A stretch of DNA of 64,000 nucleotides from Dermatemys mawii (taxonomy: Eukaryota; Chordata; Testudines; Dermatemydidae), in assembly GCA_007922305.1 (NCBI GenBank), contig ML677335.1, positions 37,640,642 to 37,704,641 of the forward strand, written 5' to 3'. The notes under the pieces were generated by a model, which was not told the origin of the DNA, searched no databases, and saw only the letters and a list, made by a program, of their open reading frames with translations. Positions 50,791-61,525 of this stretch are shown here, piece by piece (position 1 is the stretch's first letter; the number at the start of each line of letters is the position of its first letter). The position numbers and the translations under genes were made by a program.

Positions 50791-51233
50791 TCCCTTGCCA
50801 ATGTACACTGTCAGAGTCACAATCTAGTTCTCAGTGTCAGAGCCTGTCTTGAATTTGGAGTAAAGGGTGTGTGGGAGGGGCAGCTCTCATTGGGATCTAC
50901 ATAGACAGGGAAAAGCAGAAAGAAAACCTGCTGGAAGGGTGGCAAGTGTAGGCTCTTTAAAACTGTGTGTGTTTCTTCTGATACAGCCCTCAGTCTACCT
51001 TGTAATGGAAGACAGTGAACACAATGTGCTGTGAGGCAGCTGAAGATGAACTGAAGTCTCATGGGGAAGATTTTAAAAACACATTATACTGGGAGGAATG
51101 GATGACTCAAAGAAACATAAATTAGATTCTAACCTACTTTTATAACAATTGAATAGTCCGAAGAAAAACTGCCTAATTTTAAAAGATTAGAAGCATTTCT
51201 CAATACTGAAGCAGACTTAATTTGCTCACTGTC

Positions 51234-51430
51234 AGGGGTGCTAACCTGGGGGCGGGGCGTGGGGCCCAGGGCAGAAGTGACGGATTCGTCTCTTCCAGGA
51301 CCGACTGCATCAGCCAATCGCACTGGCCTTCAGGGCCCCCCAAAGCGCGGGGCCCGGAGTGGTCACCCCAATCCACCCTACCCAAGGGACAGCGCTGCTC
51401 GCTGTCACACCTCCAGCATCACAAATGACA
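51234..51430. mobile_element. GC-rich transposon-like island
   Basis: A sharp GC-rich patch (GGGGGCGGGGCGTGGGGCCC, CCCCCCAAAGCGCGGGGCCC) in AT-rich surroundings resembles the interior of GC-rich non-autonomous hAT elements, starting near TCAGGGGTGCTAACC. No inverted right end or target duplication was found. The frames on both strands are shadows. Confidence 0.4.
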
Positions 51431-51679
51431 TCTCTTTTCCAGCACTAGGGTCAGAAATGCCAATTGCAATTTTTAAAAAAATAGCAAACAAATGGGTTTC
51501 ACAGTTAATTCATTTTGACAAGGACTTCTTACCCTTTGACACTTCCTATGACTGGTGGGGAAAAACAACCCACAGTTTTCCTTAAAGTCCAAGGACTTCT
51601 GCCAGCCTCTTCAGTGGAACCCTCTCCAAGTCTCCATCTCCTGAGCAATCTGTTCTGCCCATAAAAAAAGCACTCTGGG

Positions 51680-51770
51680 ATAGATCTTCAGCTGGTAAAC
51701 CCTGGCATTGTACCACTGAAGTCTGTCAAATTCTGCCAATTTACAGCAGTGGAGGATCTGGCCTTGCATG
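51680..51770. repeat. degenerate palindromic repeat
   Basis: GATAGATCTTCAGCTGGTAA and GCAGTGGAGGATCTGGCC are opposed ends around CCACTGAAGTCTGTCAAATT, the same family as 44845-44935. Confidence 0.5.
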
Positions 51771-52059
51771 TTAACTTTTTATCATCTAAGCCTTTCCCCT
51801 GCTTTTCAAAATCCATGCAATGAGTTTTTCATGCCCATCTGTAGTAACCTCCAATCAAAATCATTGACTCTCCTTGCCAGACGGTGATCAATCCCAGAAA
51901 CCTTCTCTGCAAGAGCACTGCATTTGCTAGTGATCAACTCAAAGGTGCTTTCCGGAGGCTCATCTCTACTTAGGGAGACTAAACGAGGTGGGGACAAAGG
52001 ACTCTCTTCCATCTTGAGTCTGGGTTGTCCCAGGCTAAACTTAGATCTTTGGTTTAGAT

Positions 52060-53871
52060 CAATGGCTCCCAAATTTTAACAACCTGTGAACCCCTTTCAC
52101 TAATATGTCAATGTGACGGTGCTGTTCCTGGTGGGATGCCACTGAGAGTGCCAAGTCAGGACAATTTGCTCCAAACAGGACATTTACAGTCCAAAGCTAA
52201 GGTATCTCCACCCTAGAGGCAAATCAAACCAGCCAGACAGAAAAGACTTTGGTTTCGCCCAGTGGCTAGCCACAAGTCACACAAGCAATTCCCTTAGACA
52301 CTCCAGCTTCCCAGTATCACCATGAGCAGCCACCTGTCCTGGGGACAAATGGTTATGAAAACCAATACCTCAAATAAAGAAAACGGTTCTCCCCAATTCC
52401 AAAGAATCAGGCCCCAGACCCAGGTCAATATACAAATCAGATCTTACCCACAAATCACGCTGTTGCCAATCTTTTAGAATCTAAAATCTAAAGGTTTATT
52501 ATACAAGAAAAAAGATATAGGTGAGGGTTGGAAATGGTTAAAGGAAATCAATTACATGCAGTAAAGGCAAATCTTTTGGTTCAGGGTTGCATCAGTTGTA
52601 GAATAAATTGCAAGTTCAAATCAAAGTCTCTGGAATACACCCCTCCAGGGATGGGTCATCAATCCTTTGGCCAGAATTCCTCCAGAGTAAGAATGACAGA
52701 CTGAAGACAAAATGGAGGTCCCTCTCCCAGGTTTAAATAGACTTCCTCTTGTGGGTGGAGACCGCCTCCTTCTTGCTATGCAGGATCTAGTTGTACAATG
52801 GATTTTCAGAGCCATGTGGTTCAGTTACATGACTCTCCAAGATTCAGTTCCTGACCAGCTAGGCCACATTCCTGGGGAAGCTCGGGTGTGGACGGGCATC
52901 TACAAAGTTCATTGTTAGCTTGATTGGAACTTGATGGGCCATCAAGAAGGCCATGCCCAGCTAATAGTAACTTTGTCTGGGATTTCACCCAAAAGCAAGC
53001 ATAAGTTTGAAATACAGACACTATACAGCCAATCGTCATAACTTCAGCTACAAACAAGATACACACATACAGATAGCATAATCATAATCAGCAGGCCATA
53101 ACCTGGTCTTAGACACTTTATATGACCCCCTTTACCTAAGATTTGGTGCCCCTACAGGACCTTGGTTGCACCAATGATCTATATGATCCCAGATAATTTC
53201 AGTAACATGACAGTAAGTCTTACAAACCCCCTCCTAAACATGAATATTTCCAAGGATTTTCTCCTTTATAGAGTATAAAAGAAGTGATCTTGGAAATATA
53301 ACATTTGTTTTTATGGCATGCTTATTACACACTATTTATTATTATTGTCATTACAGTATTTTTATTACATTATGAAAACAGAAACACTCTTCCAAGAGCT
53401 CACTTTCATAGCTTGTATCACTTTGAATAAGCCTGTTATAAGACAAGGCTCCTACGTTTCATCTAGGAGTACCAGATGTGAAACACCATGAAGGTATTTA
53501 AGAAGCCAGCTCAAATCATTCCTCCTACACAAGCATTCAGGTCTTGAGCAGTCCAGGCAAACAAAGCACGTTACAACAAAGCTTAAACTTGTTCTTTGTG
53601 ATACTTTTAAAAACAATACTACCTGCCTATTTAATTTTAAAAACAGGAAAAAAAATCCACCTCCCTTTCTTATAAGGAGTCTTGAAGTTTAAATCTCCTC
53701 CATGCAATAGATATACTTGCTTTGATCTGCTTAGCTAATGGAAGTCCAGGGCCTCGAGGCTCCTGGACCGGTGCTGCCTGGGCTCCATAGGGACAGCGCT
53801 GTCCGCCATTAGGGAATTTTTTTGCAAGAACCCTCTGTAACATTTCCTGAACCCCAGTTTGGGAACTACTG
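52060..53871. mobile_element. hAT-like element split by an LTR insertion
   Basis: The flanks GTTTAGAT (52052-52059) and ATTTAGAT (53872-53879) match at 7 of 8 bases. The ends CAATGGCTCCCAAATTTTAA and GTTTGGGAACTACTG are imperfect inverted repeats. The hAT sequence is 52060-52111 plus 53213-53871; the middle is the LTR. No intact transposase is visible. The GC-rich tail near 53745-53815 is part of the hAT element. Confidence 0.85.
52112..53212 (-). mobile_element. solo LTR inside the hAT element, antisense, about 1.1 kb
   Basis: It starts TGTGACGGTGCTG and ends TAACATGACA. On the minus strand a TATA-like CTATTTAAAC (complement near 52731-52740) precedes AATAAA (complement of 52495-52500), the order expected in an LTR. 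The 5-base flanks GTCAA and GTAAG match at 3 of 5 bases and could both be one change from GTCAG, which is an inference. No internal region is attached. The minus and plus frames inside are shadows. Confidence 0.7.
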
Positions 53872-53879
53872 ATTTAGAT

Positions 53880-55600
53880 TAAGTGATCTCACTTTCTGCC
53901 ATGTTATAGTTGGTGAAAAATATATAAATAGAGGGGAATTTTGCCTATCCATAAATAAAAGTTCGGTGGTGTAGTAGCAAACACCAATCATCTTTAAGCC
54001 TCCCCAAATCTAATAATCACCATAAAATGGCATTGGCATGATGCACTGAGTAAACAAGCATCTTGTGTGAACTTTTCCTCCTCCACTCCCTTTGTTTAAT
54101 GGTATTCTCCCGCAGTGTCACATCAGATTGCATCCAGACAACAGTAGATATTCAGTGTCTAGGCGCAAATGTGGTACCTTTTTAATGCTCTCTGTACAAC
54201 TCTGCACATCTGTGGTACTATGCAAGTGGTAGCTAACTATGATAATAATTCATGATAAAGTTCCCCACAAGCTGAATCAAGCAGCAGAGGATCTTTTGTT
54301 GAATAGCTACAGTTCCTTTCACTAACTAAAGCCAATCCTGTACACTGCCTTGCACAGGCAGACCCATGCACACGAGCAGATCCCTAGTGAAGTCAATGGG
54401 AAATCTATGCATACACAAGGGGTTGCTCATGTTGATCGTTTTAAGGGATCAGGGCCTTAGTAACCATTAGCAACTAATATAGAAAGAAACAGAAGTCAAT
54501 GATCTTGTTATCAGCGTAGACCGAAAAATAGTAATTTCTGGATAAGCTGGGAGCATTTTCCACCACAGAACTGCCTTCAGGCCTTTATTTATGACTGTCT
54601 TAAAAAAAATATTGCATTTCAAGCTGTCAGCTTTTTTTTTTTTAAGCTATCTCAATTTTGTTACAAAAAAAAATCTAGGCAGGACTGCTGAATATTAAAA
54701 AGCAGTGCCAATAAAAATTAGCCAGAAGACCAAAACTCCTTAAAGAATCCACAGTAAAAATAGTTGGACATGAATATGACATTTTGGAGCATGGGCATGG
54801 GAAATTAATACTTTCACTGTAAATTATTTTTTCAGACAGAACAAAACATCAATGAATTATAAAAAAATAAAATAAAAATGATCCCTGCCTGGTCTGGGAG
54901 GAGTTTAAAAGGAACCACAAAACTAGAACAGCTTCAGACTCTGCTCTCCACAGCAGGAGTTTTGCCATGTACTTTAATGGGCTAGGATTTCACCCACAAG
55001 CTTTACAGCAATGATGTTTATGAGTGCTTTTTTTAAAAAAAATTGACACATATTTTGAACAAGCCGCAAAGTCCACACACAGCTCTACCCTTTCCAAAGT
55101 TCAGGGATGTTCAGATCCAGTGGTTTGGTCTAGGTCCATTTCTATTTTTAATAGACTAGTGCTTACAGCACAGGAAGGGGAGATGTAGAACATGGGGAAC
55201 TAAAGTATACCATTGTATAGTTTGTCCTGCAAGGTAGATAACTGGTGTGCCACTGGTGACTATTAGCAGTTCCTGGGATGGGAGGTGGAGAGAGTAAGGG
55301 GTCCCGTTTATTTTTTGTTTTTATTCTTTTCAATTCCATTTTAAGGCACCTTTGCACCGCATCTTGTGGTGGCACTTGCAACAGTACAAAGTGGTTATAA
55401 ACCACTACTTATCTGGTAGTGTTTTTACACCCACTTTGCACTAATCTTGCACTGGTGTAAATAACTACACATGGGGCTTGCCTTTACGCTGTTGAACATC
55501 ACCAACTTCCATGGAGCTAATCCTGATTTACTGGTGTAAGAACAGAATCAGGCCCAAAGTGCAGATCAGAGGGAAGCGGGTGTCCTAATTGCCTTTCTTG
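53880..55600. other. mostly unassigned AT-rich sequence with two palindromic relics
   Basis: Weak palindromic repeats are visible at about 54320-54470 (GTGAAGTCAATGGGAAATCT centre) and 55430-55560 (CACTGGTGTAAATAAC / GATTTACTGGTGTAAG). Otherwise I recognise nothing. Confidence 0.45.
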
Positions 55601-55613
55601 TTTCCATTTAGTG

Positions 55614-56249
55614 CAGTGGTGAAAGTGAGCCGGGACGGGCACATACAGCATACCGGTAAGAACCCATACCAGACCATATGCAGCCCCCACTAAAACACTG
55701 CTGTGGATCGATACGGGGCCGGGCTTGGGCTGACTCTGGCTCCCGCAAGGGGCAGGGCCTCGGGCAGAAGGGGCTGGGGGTAAGCGCAGACCCTACCAGC
55801 AGGGCCGCTGACTTGGTGGGGGAAGGGCGGCAGCACTTTGCAGATCCTTAAAACACTGCTGCAGCAGCACTTTAATGTCCCTGCCCCTTCCCCTGCACCC
55901 AGTCAGTGGCCCTGCTGGTAGAGTCTGTGCCGGTAGGGCCCCAGACAGGGGAGGTACAAGGGGCACGGACATTAAAGCACTGCCGCAGCAGCACTTTAAG
56001 GACGGTCCTTTGCCGCAGCAGCGTTTTAACATCCCTGCCGCTTTTGCCCTGCCCCAGCTGCCAATGGCTGGGGGGCGGGGGTCAAAGGGAACAACTGCCC
56101 CAACTACAGGCACTTACCGGTGCGGGCCAGGGCCGGTTCTGACCTCCCAACCCCGCCCCTTCTACCAGAGACTCTGCCCCTTGTGGGGGCCAGAGCCAGT
56201 CCGAGCCCGGCCCCATACCGGTAAGTGTCTATAGTTACTTTCACCCCTG
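55614..56249. mobile_element. GC-rich non-autonomous hAT-like element
   Basis: Perfect duplications ATTTAGTG lie at 55606-55613 and 56250-56257. The ends CAGTGGTGAAAGTGAGC and AGTTACTTTCACCCCTG are inverted repeats. The interior repeats a GCAGCAGCACTTTAA motif at least three times and has opposed GGCCGGGCTTGGGCTGACTC / GAGCCAGTCCGAGCCCGGCC sub-terminal blocks. The open frames of 106-119 residues on both strands are compositional. Confidence 0.95.
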
Positions 56250-56257
56250 ATTTAGTG

Positions 56258-57456
56258 TAATTAGTTTATCATCCAGACATATTTTTTTCTCCAAGAGCTA
56301 TTGAGGGCTTGACTGACTGAAGGATACATGTTGAAGCCATGGGTTTAGAGACAAGAGAAGTCAAACAATTAAAAAATAGGATTACAAATGACATCACTGG
56401 AACGTGAACTATTTGGGATCTTGTTAAACCTATGGCCTTAGTCAACAATTTCGTGCTGTGGGAATATTATTATAACCTGTTTGACTCCTTGATATAGTAT
56501 TCAGTCTAATTTTTTAGGCACCTACTCTCAAAAGAGTAGCATGGAGTGAGTTTATGTATCCGTAGGCTGCTAACAGCCATTGCAAACCGGACTGCTTCAT
56601 TGCTGGAGAATCAAGACATGACTTTCTAGAGGTTAACTAAGCCATCAAGGAATGGTGCTTCAACTCCTTTGCAATGTGATAAGAAGGAACTGAATCGCTC
56701 TTAGTTGATGACACACAACAATAGTCGCAACTGAGAATCCTCAATGATAAAAGGAATAGCCATTATGCCATACAGATGCTCCCTGACTCACAGTCATCAG
56801 AATTATGCAAATCCATGCTTACGGAAAAAGCTCTGTAAGCTAGAAGTAGGAGTTGGAGTTTTCTTGTGTAATGGTAGGAAATTCAACTTAGCAAGGCATT
56901 CCAGAATGGAACGCTTGTGTAAGACGGGGCACGTCTGTACATATAAGATACATCTAAAGGATTAAAAGACAATTCTGCAAGCTATTCATTATTTTTAGTG
57001 TCTGTGGAAGGATCAGGTTGACATTCCTTATATGTGAAAGAACACAAATTGTAAAGGCAGAAGATGTTAAAGTTTCCCCGGCTATGTACCTCAACCCTGA
57101 ACTGAAAAACCACTTCCAAGGATGAGAGGATAGTTTCATGGCCATTCAATCCAAAGCCTCTCTGCTGAGACTGCCAACAAGGAAACAGATATCTGTGATG
57201 TGGACACCATCCAGCAGGAACTAGACTGAGATCAGCATCACCACAGAGTTCTCACTTACAAGACATGACAGTGCTGTATGGCCCTAGCGTTTGTGCCAAG
57301 TTCCGATTTGGCTGGGGGCGTATTCAGTTCAGATGTCGGCAAACTTTGACGGGCGAAAAAAAAGGATATTACAATAAATATTTAAAAATACAATGGACCC
57401 ACCTTAAATGGCCCTATGGGTGCATGTCTGTACCAAAGCTCTGCTCCTGTCTTGAA
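56258..57456. other. unassigned sequence
   Basis: I see no exon or classified repeat between the hAT element and the CR1. Confidence 0.45.
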
Positions 57457-58662
57457 ATCATAGAATCATAGAATATCAGAGTTGGAAGGGACCTCAGGAG
57501 GTCATCTAGTCCAACCCCACTGCTCAAAGCAGGACCAATCCCCAACTAAATCATGCCACGGCTTTTTCTAGCTTGACTTTAAAAGCCTCTAAGAAAGGAG
57601 ATTCCACCATCACCTTAGGTAACCCATTCCAGTGCTTCACCACCCTCCTAGTGAAAAAGTTTTTCCTAATATCCAACCTAAACCATAACCCCTGCAACTT
57701 AAGAGCATTACTCCTTGTTCTGTCATCTGCTATCACTGAGAACAGACTAGATCCATCCTCTTTGGAACCCCCTTTCAGGTAGCTGAAAGCAGCTACAAAA
57801 TCCGTTCCCCCAGCCCATTCTTCTCTTCTGCAGACTAAACAAACCCAGTTCCCTCAGCCTCTCCTCATAAGTCATGTGCTCCAGCCCCCTAATCATTTTT
57901 GTTGCCCTCCACTGGACTCTTTCCAATTTTTCCACGTTCTTCTTATAGTGTGGGCCCCAAAACTGGACACAGTACTCCAGATGTGGACTCACCAATGGTG
58001 AATAGAGGGGAATGATCATGTCCCTAGATTTCATGGAAATGCCCCTACTTATACAACCCCAAATGCCGTTAGTCTTCTTGGCAAAAAGGGCAACTGTTGA
58101 CTCGTATCCAGCTTCTCGTCCACTGTAACCCCTAGGTCCTTTTCTGCAGAACTGCTGCCTAGCCATTTGGTCCCTAGTCTGTAGCAGTGCATGGGATTTG
58201 TCTGTCCTAAGTGCAGGACGCTGCCTTTGTCCTTGTTGAACCTCATCAGATTTCTTTTGGCCCAATCCTCTAATTTGTCCAGGTCCCTCTGCATCCTATC
58301 CCTACCCTCCAGCGTATCTATCACTCCAGGGTATCTACCACTCCTTTCAGTTTAGTGTCATCTGAAAACTTGCTGAGGATGCAATCCACGCCATCCTCCA
58401 GATCATTAATGAAGATATTTAACAAAATCGGCCACAGGACTGACCTTTGGGGCACTCCACTTGATACCGGCTGCCAACTAGACATGGAGCCATTGATCAC
58501 TACCTGCTGAGTCCGACAATCTAGCCAGCTTTCTATACACTTTATAGTCCTGTAACGGGGCTGAGCGGCCCCGCACTGGTGCTGCAGGGGTTAACCCTGC
58601 CCTCTGGGCTGAGGAAGCCACGCCCCGGAAGCCCTGCTGGGCATGCTCCAACTGGAGAAGCA

Positions 58663-58673
58663 GTATAAAAGCC
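58663..58673 (+). promoter_or_regulatory. TATA box of the solo LTR
   Basis: GTATAAAAGCC is a consensus Pol II TATA element placed in the LTR where a U3 promoter would be. Whether it is active is unknown. Confidence 0.65.
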
Positions 58674-59064
58674 TGCAGAGCTGCTCAGTTGGTGCTGACC
58701 ACCGGAGGGGAAGGACGCATACTACCAGCTCCTGCGGAAGTACAGCCAGGATCCCGGGGTTCCAGAGGCCAGCCCAACAGAGACGCCATCGGAGGCCTGG
58801 CTGGGCATCGGCCTGGAGAGGGAACACTGCAGGAGACCCCTGGACACAGAAAGCCCAGCAGTACGGGTAGAAAGTGACCTAGGGAACTTTTAAAGGGACA
58901 CGCATGCTCGGCATGTTGCGGGTGGATCCCCGCTGAGCTAGGGGCAGGGAAGCCCCATCAACAGGTGAGCCCTGGGTCGGGACCCAGTGGAGTGGGTGGG
59001 CCCGGGTTCCCCTACCCCTGCAGCCACTAGGCTGCATCGCCCTGAGACACAGGGGAACTTTACG

Positions 59065-59436
59065 GCCTCTGGCCATTGGGCCGTGCTATCCCGAGGGGGG
59101 GGGAACTTTATTGACTCTGGCCATTGGGCCATGCTGCCCCAAGACAGAGGGGAGCTTCACTGACTCTGGCCATTGGGCCGCGCTACCCCGAGAGGGGGGA
59201 ACTTTATTGACTCTGGCCATTGGGCCACGCTTCCCCGAGAGGGGGGAGCTTTGTGGACTCTGGCCATTGGGCCACGCTTCCCCGAGGGAGGAGCGCTTTA
59301 TTGACTCTGGCCATTGGGCCGCGCTACCCCAAGAAAGGGAGGAACTTTATTGACTCTGGCCATTGGGCCACGTTGCCCCGAGAAGAGGGAGCTTTGTTAA
59401 CTCTGGCCGTTAGGCCGCGCTGCCCCTTAATCGGGG
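59065..59436. repeat. minisatellite of eight 45-49-bp units within the LTR
   Basis: Eight copies begin with CTCTGGCCATTGGGCC (the last reads CTCTGGCCGTTAGGCC), followed by a variable GCGCTACCCCGAGAGGGGGG-like segment and AACTTTATTGA. Seven units keep the ATTGG core, a CCAAT box on the other strand. Unit length varies by a few bases, mainly in the G run. Confidence 0.95.
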
Positions 59437-60784
59437 GTTATAGAGTGGCTGAGGTCCACCGCCACGATCTGCCCCTGCCCCAGAGGGGCACTGTGGGGCT
59501 GGACCCGCCACAAGTCCATTCATCCAGTCCATACTTCTTTAACTTGCTGTCAAGAATACTGTGGGAGACCATATCAAAAGCTTTGCTTAAGTCAAGATAT
59601 ATCACATTCACTGCTTTCCCCTCATCCACAGAACCAGTTATCTCGTCATAGAAGGCAATTAGGTTAGTCAGGCATGACTTGCCCTTGGTGAATCCATAGT
59701 GACTGCTCTGATCACTTTCGTCTCCTTTAAGTGCCTCAAAATTGATTCCTTGACGACCTGCTTCATGATTTTTCCAGGGACTGAGGTGAGCCTGACTGGC
59801 CTGTAGTTCCCTGGATCTTCCTTCTTATATTTTTTAAGGATTGGCACTACAGGAGCTTTTTTCCAGTCCTCCGGAACCTCTTCCAATCACCATGAGTTTT
59901 CAAAGATAATGGCCAATGGCTCTGCAATAACATCGGCCAACTCCTTTAGCACTCTCGGATGCAGTACATCCAGCCCCATAGACTTGTGCTCCTCCAACTT
60001 TTCTAAATAGGCCCCTGAACCACTTCTTTCTCCACAGAGAGCTGGTCACGTCCTTCCCATACCGTGCTGCACAGTGCAGTAGTTTGGGAGCTGACCTTGT
60101 CTGTGAAAACAGAGGCAGAAAAAGCATTGAGTCCACTAGCTTTCTCCACATCCTCTGTCTCTAAGTTGCCTCCCTTGTTTAGCAAGGAGCCCATACTTTC
60201 CTTGACTTTCTTCTTGTTGCTAACATACCTGAAGAAATCCTCCTTGTTACTCCTAACATTTTCTGTTAGCTGCAACTCCAAGTGTGATTTGGCCTTCCTA
60301 ATTTCACTCCTGAATGCCTGAGCAATATTTTTATTCTCCTCCCTGGTCATTTGTCCACTCCTCCACTTCTTGTAAGCTTCTTTTTTGTGTTTAAGATCAG
60401 TAAGGACTTCGCTGTTAAGCCAAGGTCGCCTGCCATATTTACTATTCTTTCTACACATCGGGATGGTTTGTTCCTGCAACCTCAATAAGGATTCTTTAAA
60501 ATACAGCCAGCTCTCCTGGGGACCTTGCCCATCAGTTCCCTGAGGGAGTCAAAGTCTGTTTTTCTGAAGTCCAGGGTCTGCATTCTGCTGCTCTCCTTTC
60601 TTCCTTGTGTCAGGATCCTGAACACGACCATCTCATGGTCACTTCCTCCCTGGTTCCCATCCACGTTTGCTTCTCCTACTAGTTCTTCCTTGTTTGTGAG
60701 CAGCAGGTCAAGAAGAGCTCTTCCCCTAGTTGGTGGAACCCCCGGGGCTACCCACATAGAATTCGTTACAGAAGCAAGACCTAA

Positions 60785-61286
60785 GTAAGGAAGCCATTTC
60801 TGATCTACTGGTTACACATTATACATTGCTTGTGCTTGCCATGGTTTAGGGGGTCTTTTAAGATGCACTGTGCCAGCCATCATCTCAATGTGTAAACTAT
60901 TATGCCACAAACCATAGGGGACACAGCCCCCAGCCTAAAGAACACCAATCCAAAACACATGGGAAAAGTCCACATAGAAATCAGCTCAAGGAAACAAAGA
61001 ATAGGAATATCCCCCTAGAAATCATGAACTCACTGTACCCCACATATCTACATGGTTTGTCTACATTTGTCTGCCTGCAGACTCAAACATGTATCCTGTT
61101 TAACCATTGAGAAGAATTACCAGCCAACTTCAATTCATTTGTGTCATCTTTTTTGCCTGCTAAGATACACAGCAAGAGACCAGGTTAAAAAAGTGCATCT
61201 TGTGTTACTGTTGGCTCCTCCTCTTTACCCATGACCACATCCCCTAATATTGCTTCCATCTGTTTAATGTTATTTGTAATCCAGCA
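60785..61286. other. unassigned sequence
   Basis: I see nothing recognisable between the CR1 and the SINE. Confidence 0.4.
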
Positions 61287-61525
61287 GCAGATTTAGCATA
61301 TAATAATAAAATCTAACTCTTATGTAGCACATTTCATCAGTAGATCTCAAAGTGCTTTACAAAGGGGGTCAGTCTCATTATCCCTCCTTTTACAGATAGG
61401 AAAACAGGTGGCACAGAGAGGGGAAGTGACTTGCCCAAGATCACCGCACATCAGAGCTGGGACTAAAACGCAAGTTTTAGGAGTCCCAGACTAGCACACT
61501 ATCTCCTAGGCCATGTTGCCTCTGG
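61287..61525 (-). mobile_element. tRNA-derived MIR-like SINE, antisense, nearly full length
   Basis: On the + strand: AGTAGATCTCAAAGTGCTTT, ATTATCCCTCCTTTTACAGA, GGGAAGTGACTTGCCCAAGA, GAGTCCCAGACTAGCACACT and CTCCTAGGCCATGTTGCC. This is the full reverse order of the family seen at 28188-28430. Confidence 0.88.

Larger units (their letters stand above)
58551..59512 (+). mobile_element. 962-bp solo LTR inserted in the CR1 RT domain
   Basis: Perfect 5-bp duplications AGTCC lie at 58546-58550 and 59513-59517; the ends are TGTAACGGGG and CCCGCCACA. A strong TATA box (GTATAAAAGCC, 58663-58673) sits about 113 bases in, with a CTCAGTTGG initiator-like site about 25 bases further, so I take + as the sense strand. 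The second half is a minisatellite (59065-59436). There is no internal retroelement sequence. The several open frames across it (including 143 residues at 59220-59651) are read through the tandem array and are not genes. Confidence 0.93.
57457..60757 (-). pseudogene. 5'-truncated CR1 LINE, ORF2 degraded, split by an LTR
   Basis: The element reads right to left. Near 60635-60643 the SDH motif marks the end of the endonuclease domain ([14 protein letters not shown] just before it). A linker with RKNSKYGRRPWLNSEVL follows at 60003-60485. Reverse-transcriptase motifs include [14 protein letters not shown] (59668-59886), motif [10 protein letters not shown] (59573-59599) and, beyond the LTR, the catalytic box as FSDD (58357-58368) where CR1 usually has FADD. 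The C-terminal region (57551-58265) contains [16 protein letters not shown] and RVVKHWNGLP. The 3' end carries the typical TCATAGAATCATAGAAT at 57458-57474. Frame breaks between these blocks and the LTR at 58551-59512 make it non-functional. The 5' part of the element is missing. Confidence 0.95.

Noticed and set aside
55793..56234. Overlapping 106- and 119-residue frames on opposite strands
   Set aside because: They lie entirely within a hAT element with perfect 8-bp duplications; the open frames follow from high GC content.
59111..59651. Repeat protein with HWA/GP units
   Set aside because: It is produced by reading the LTR minisatellite in two frames; there is no start context or conserved domain, and it runs into antisense CR1.
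57457..60757. Active reverse transcriptase or domesticated RT gene
   Set aside because: Motifs are recognisable but the frame is broken several times, the 5' part is absent and an LTR splits the catalytic region.
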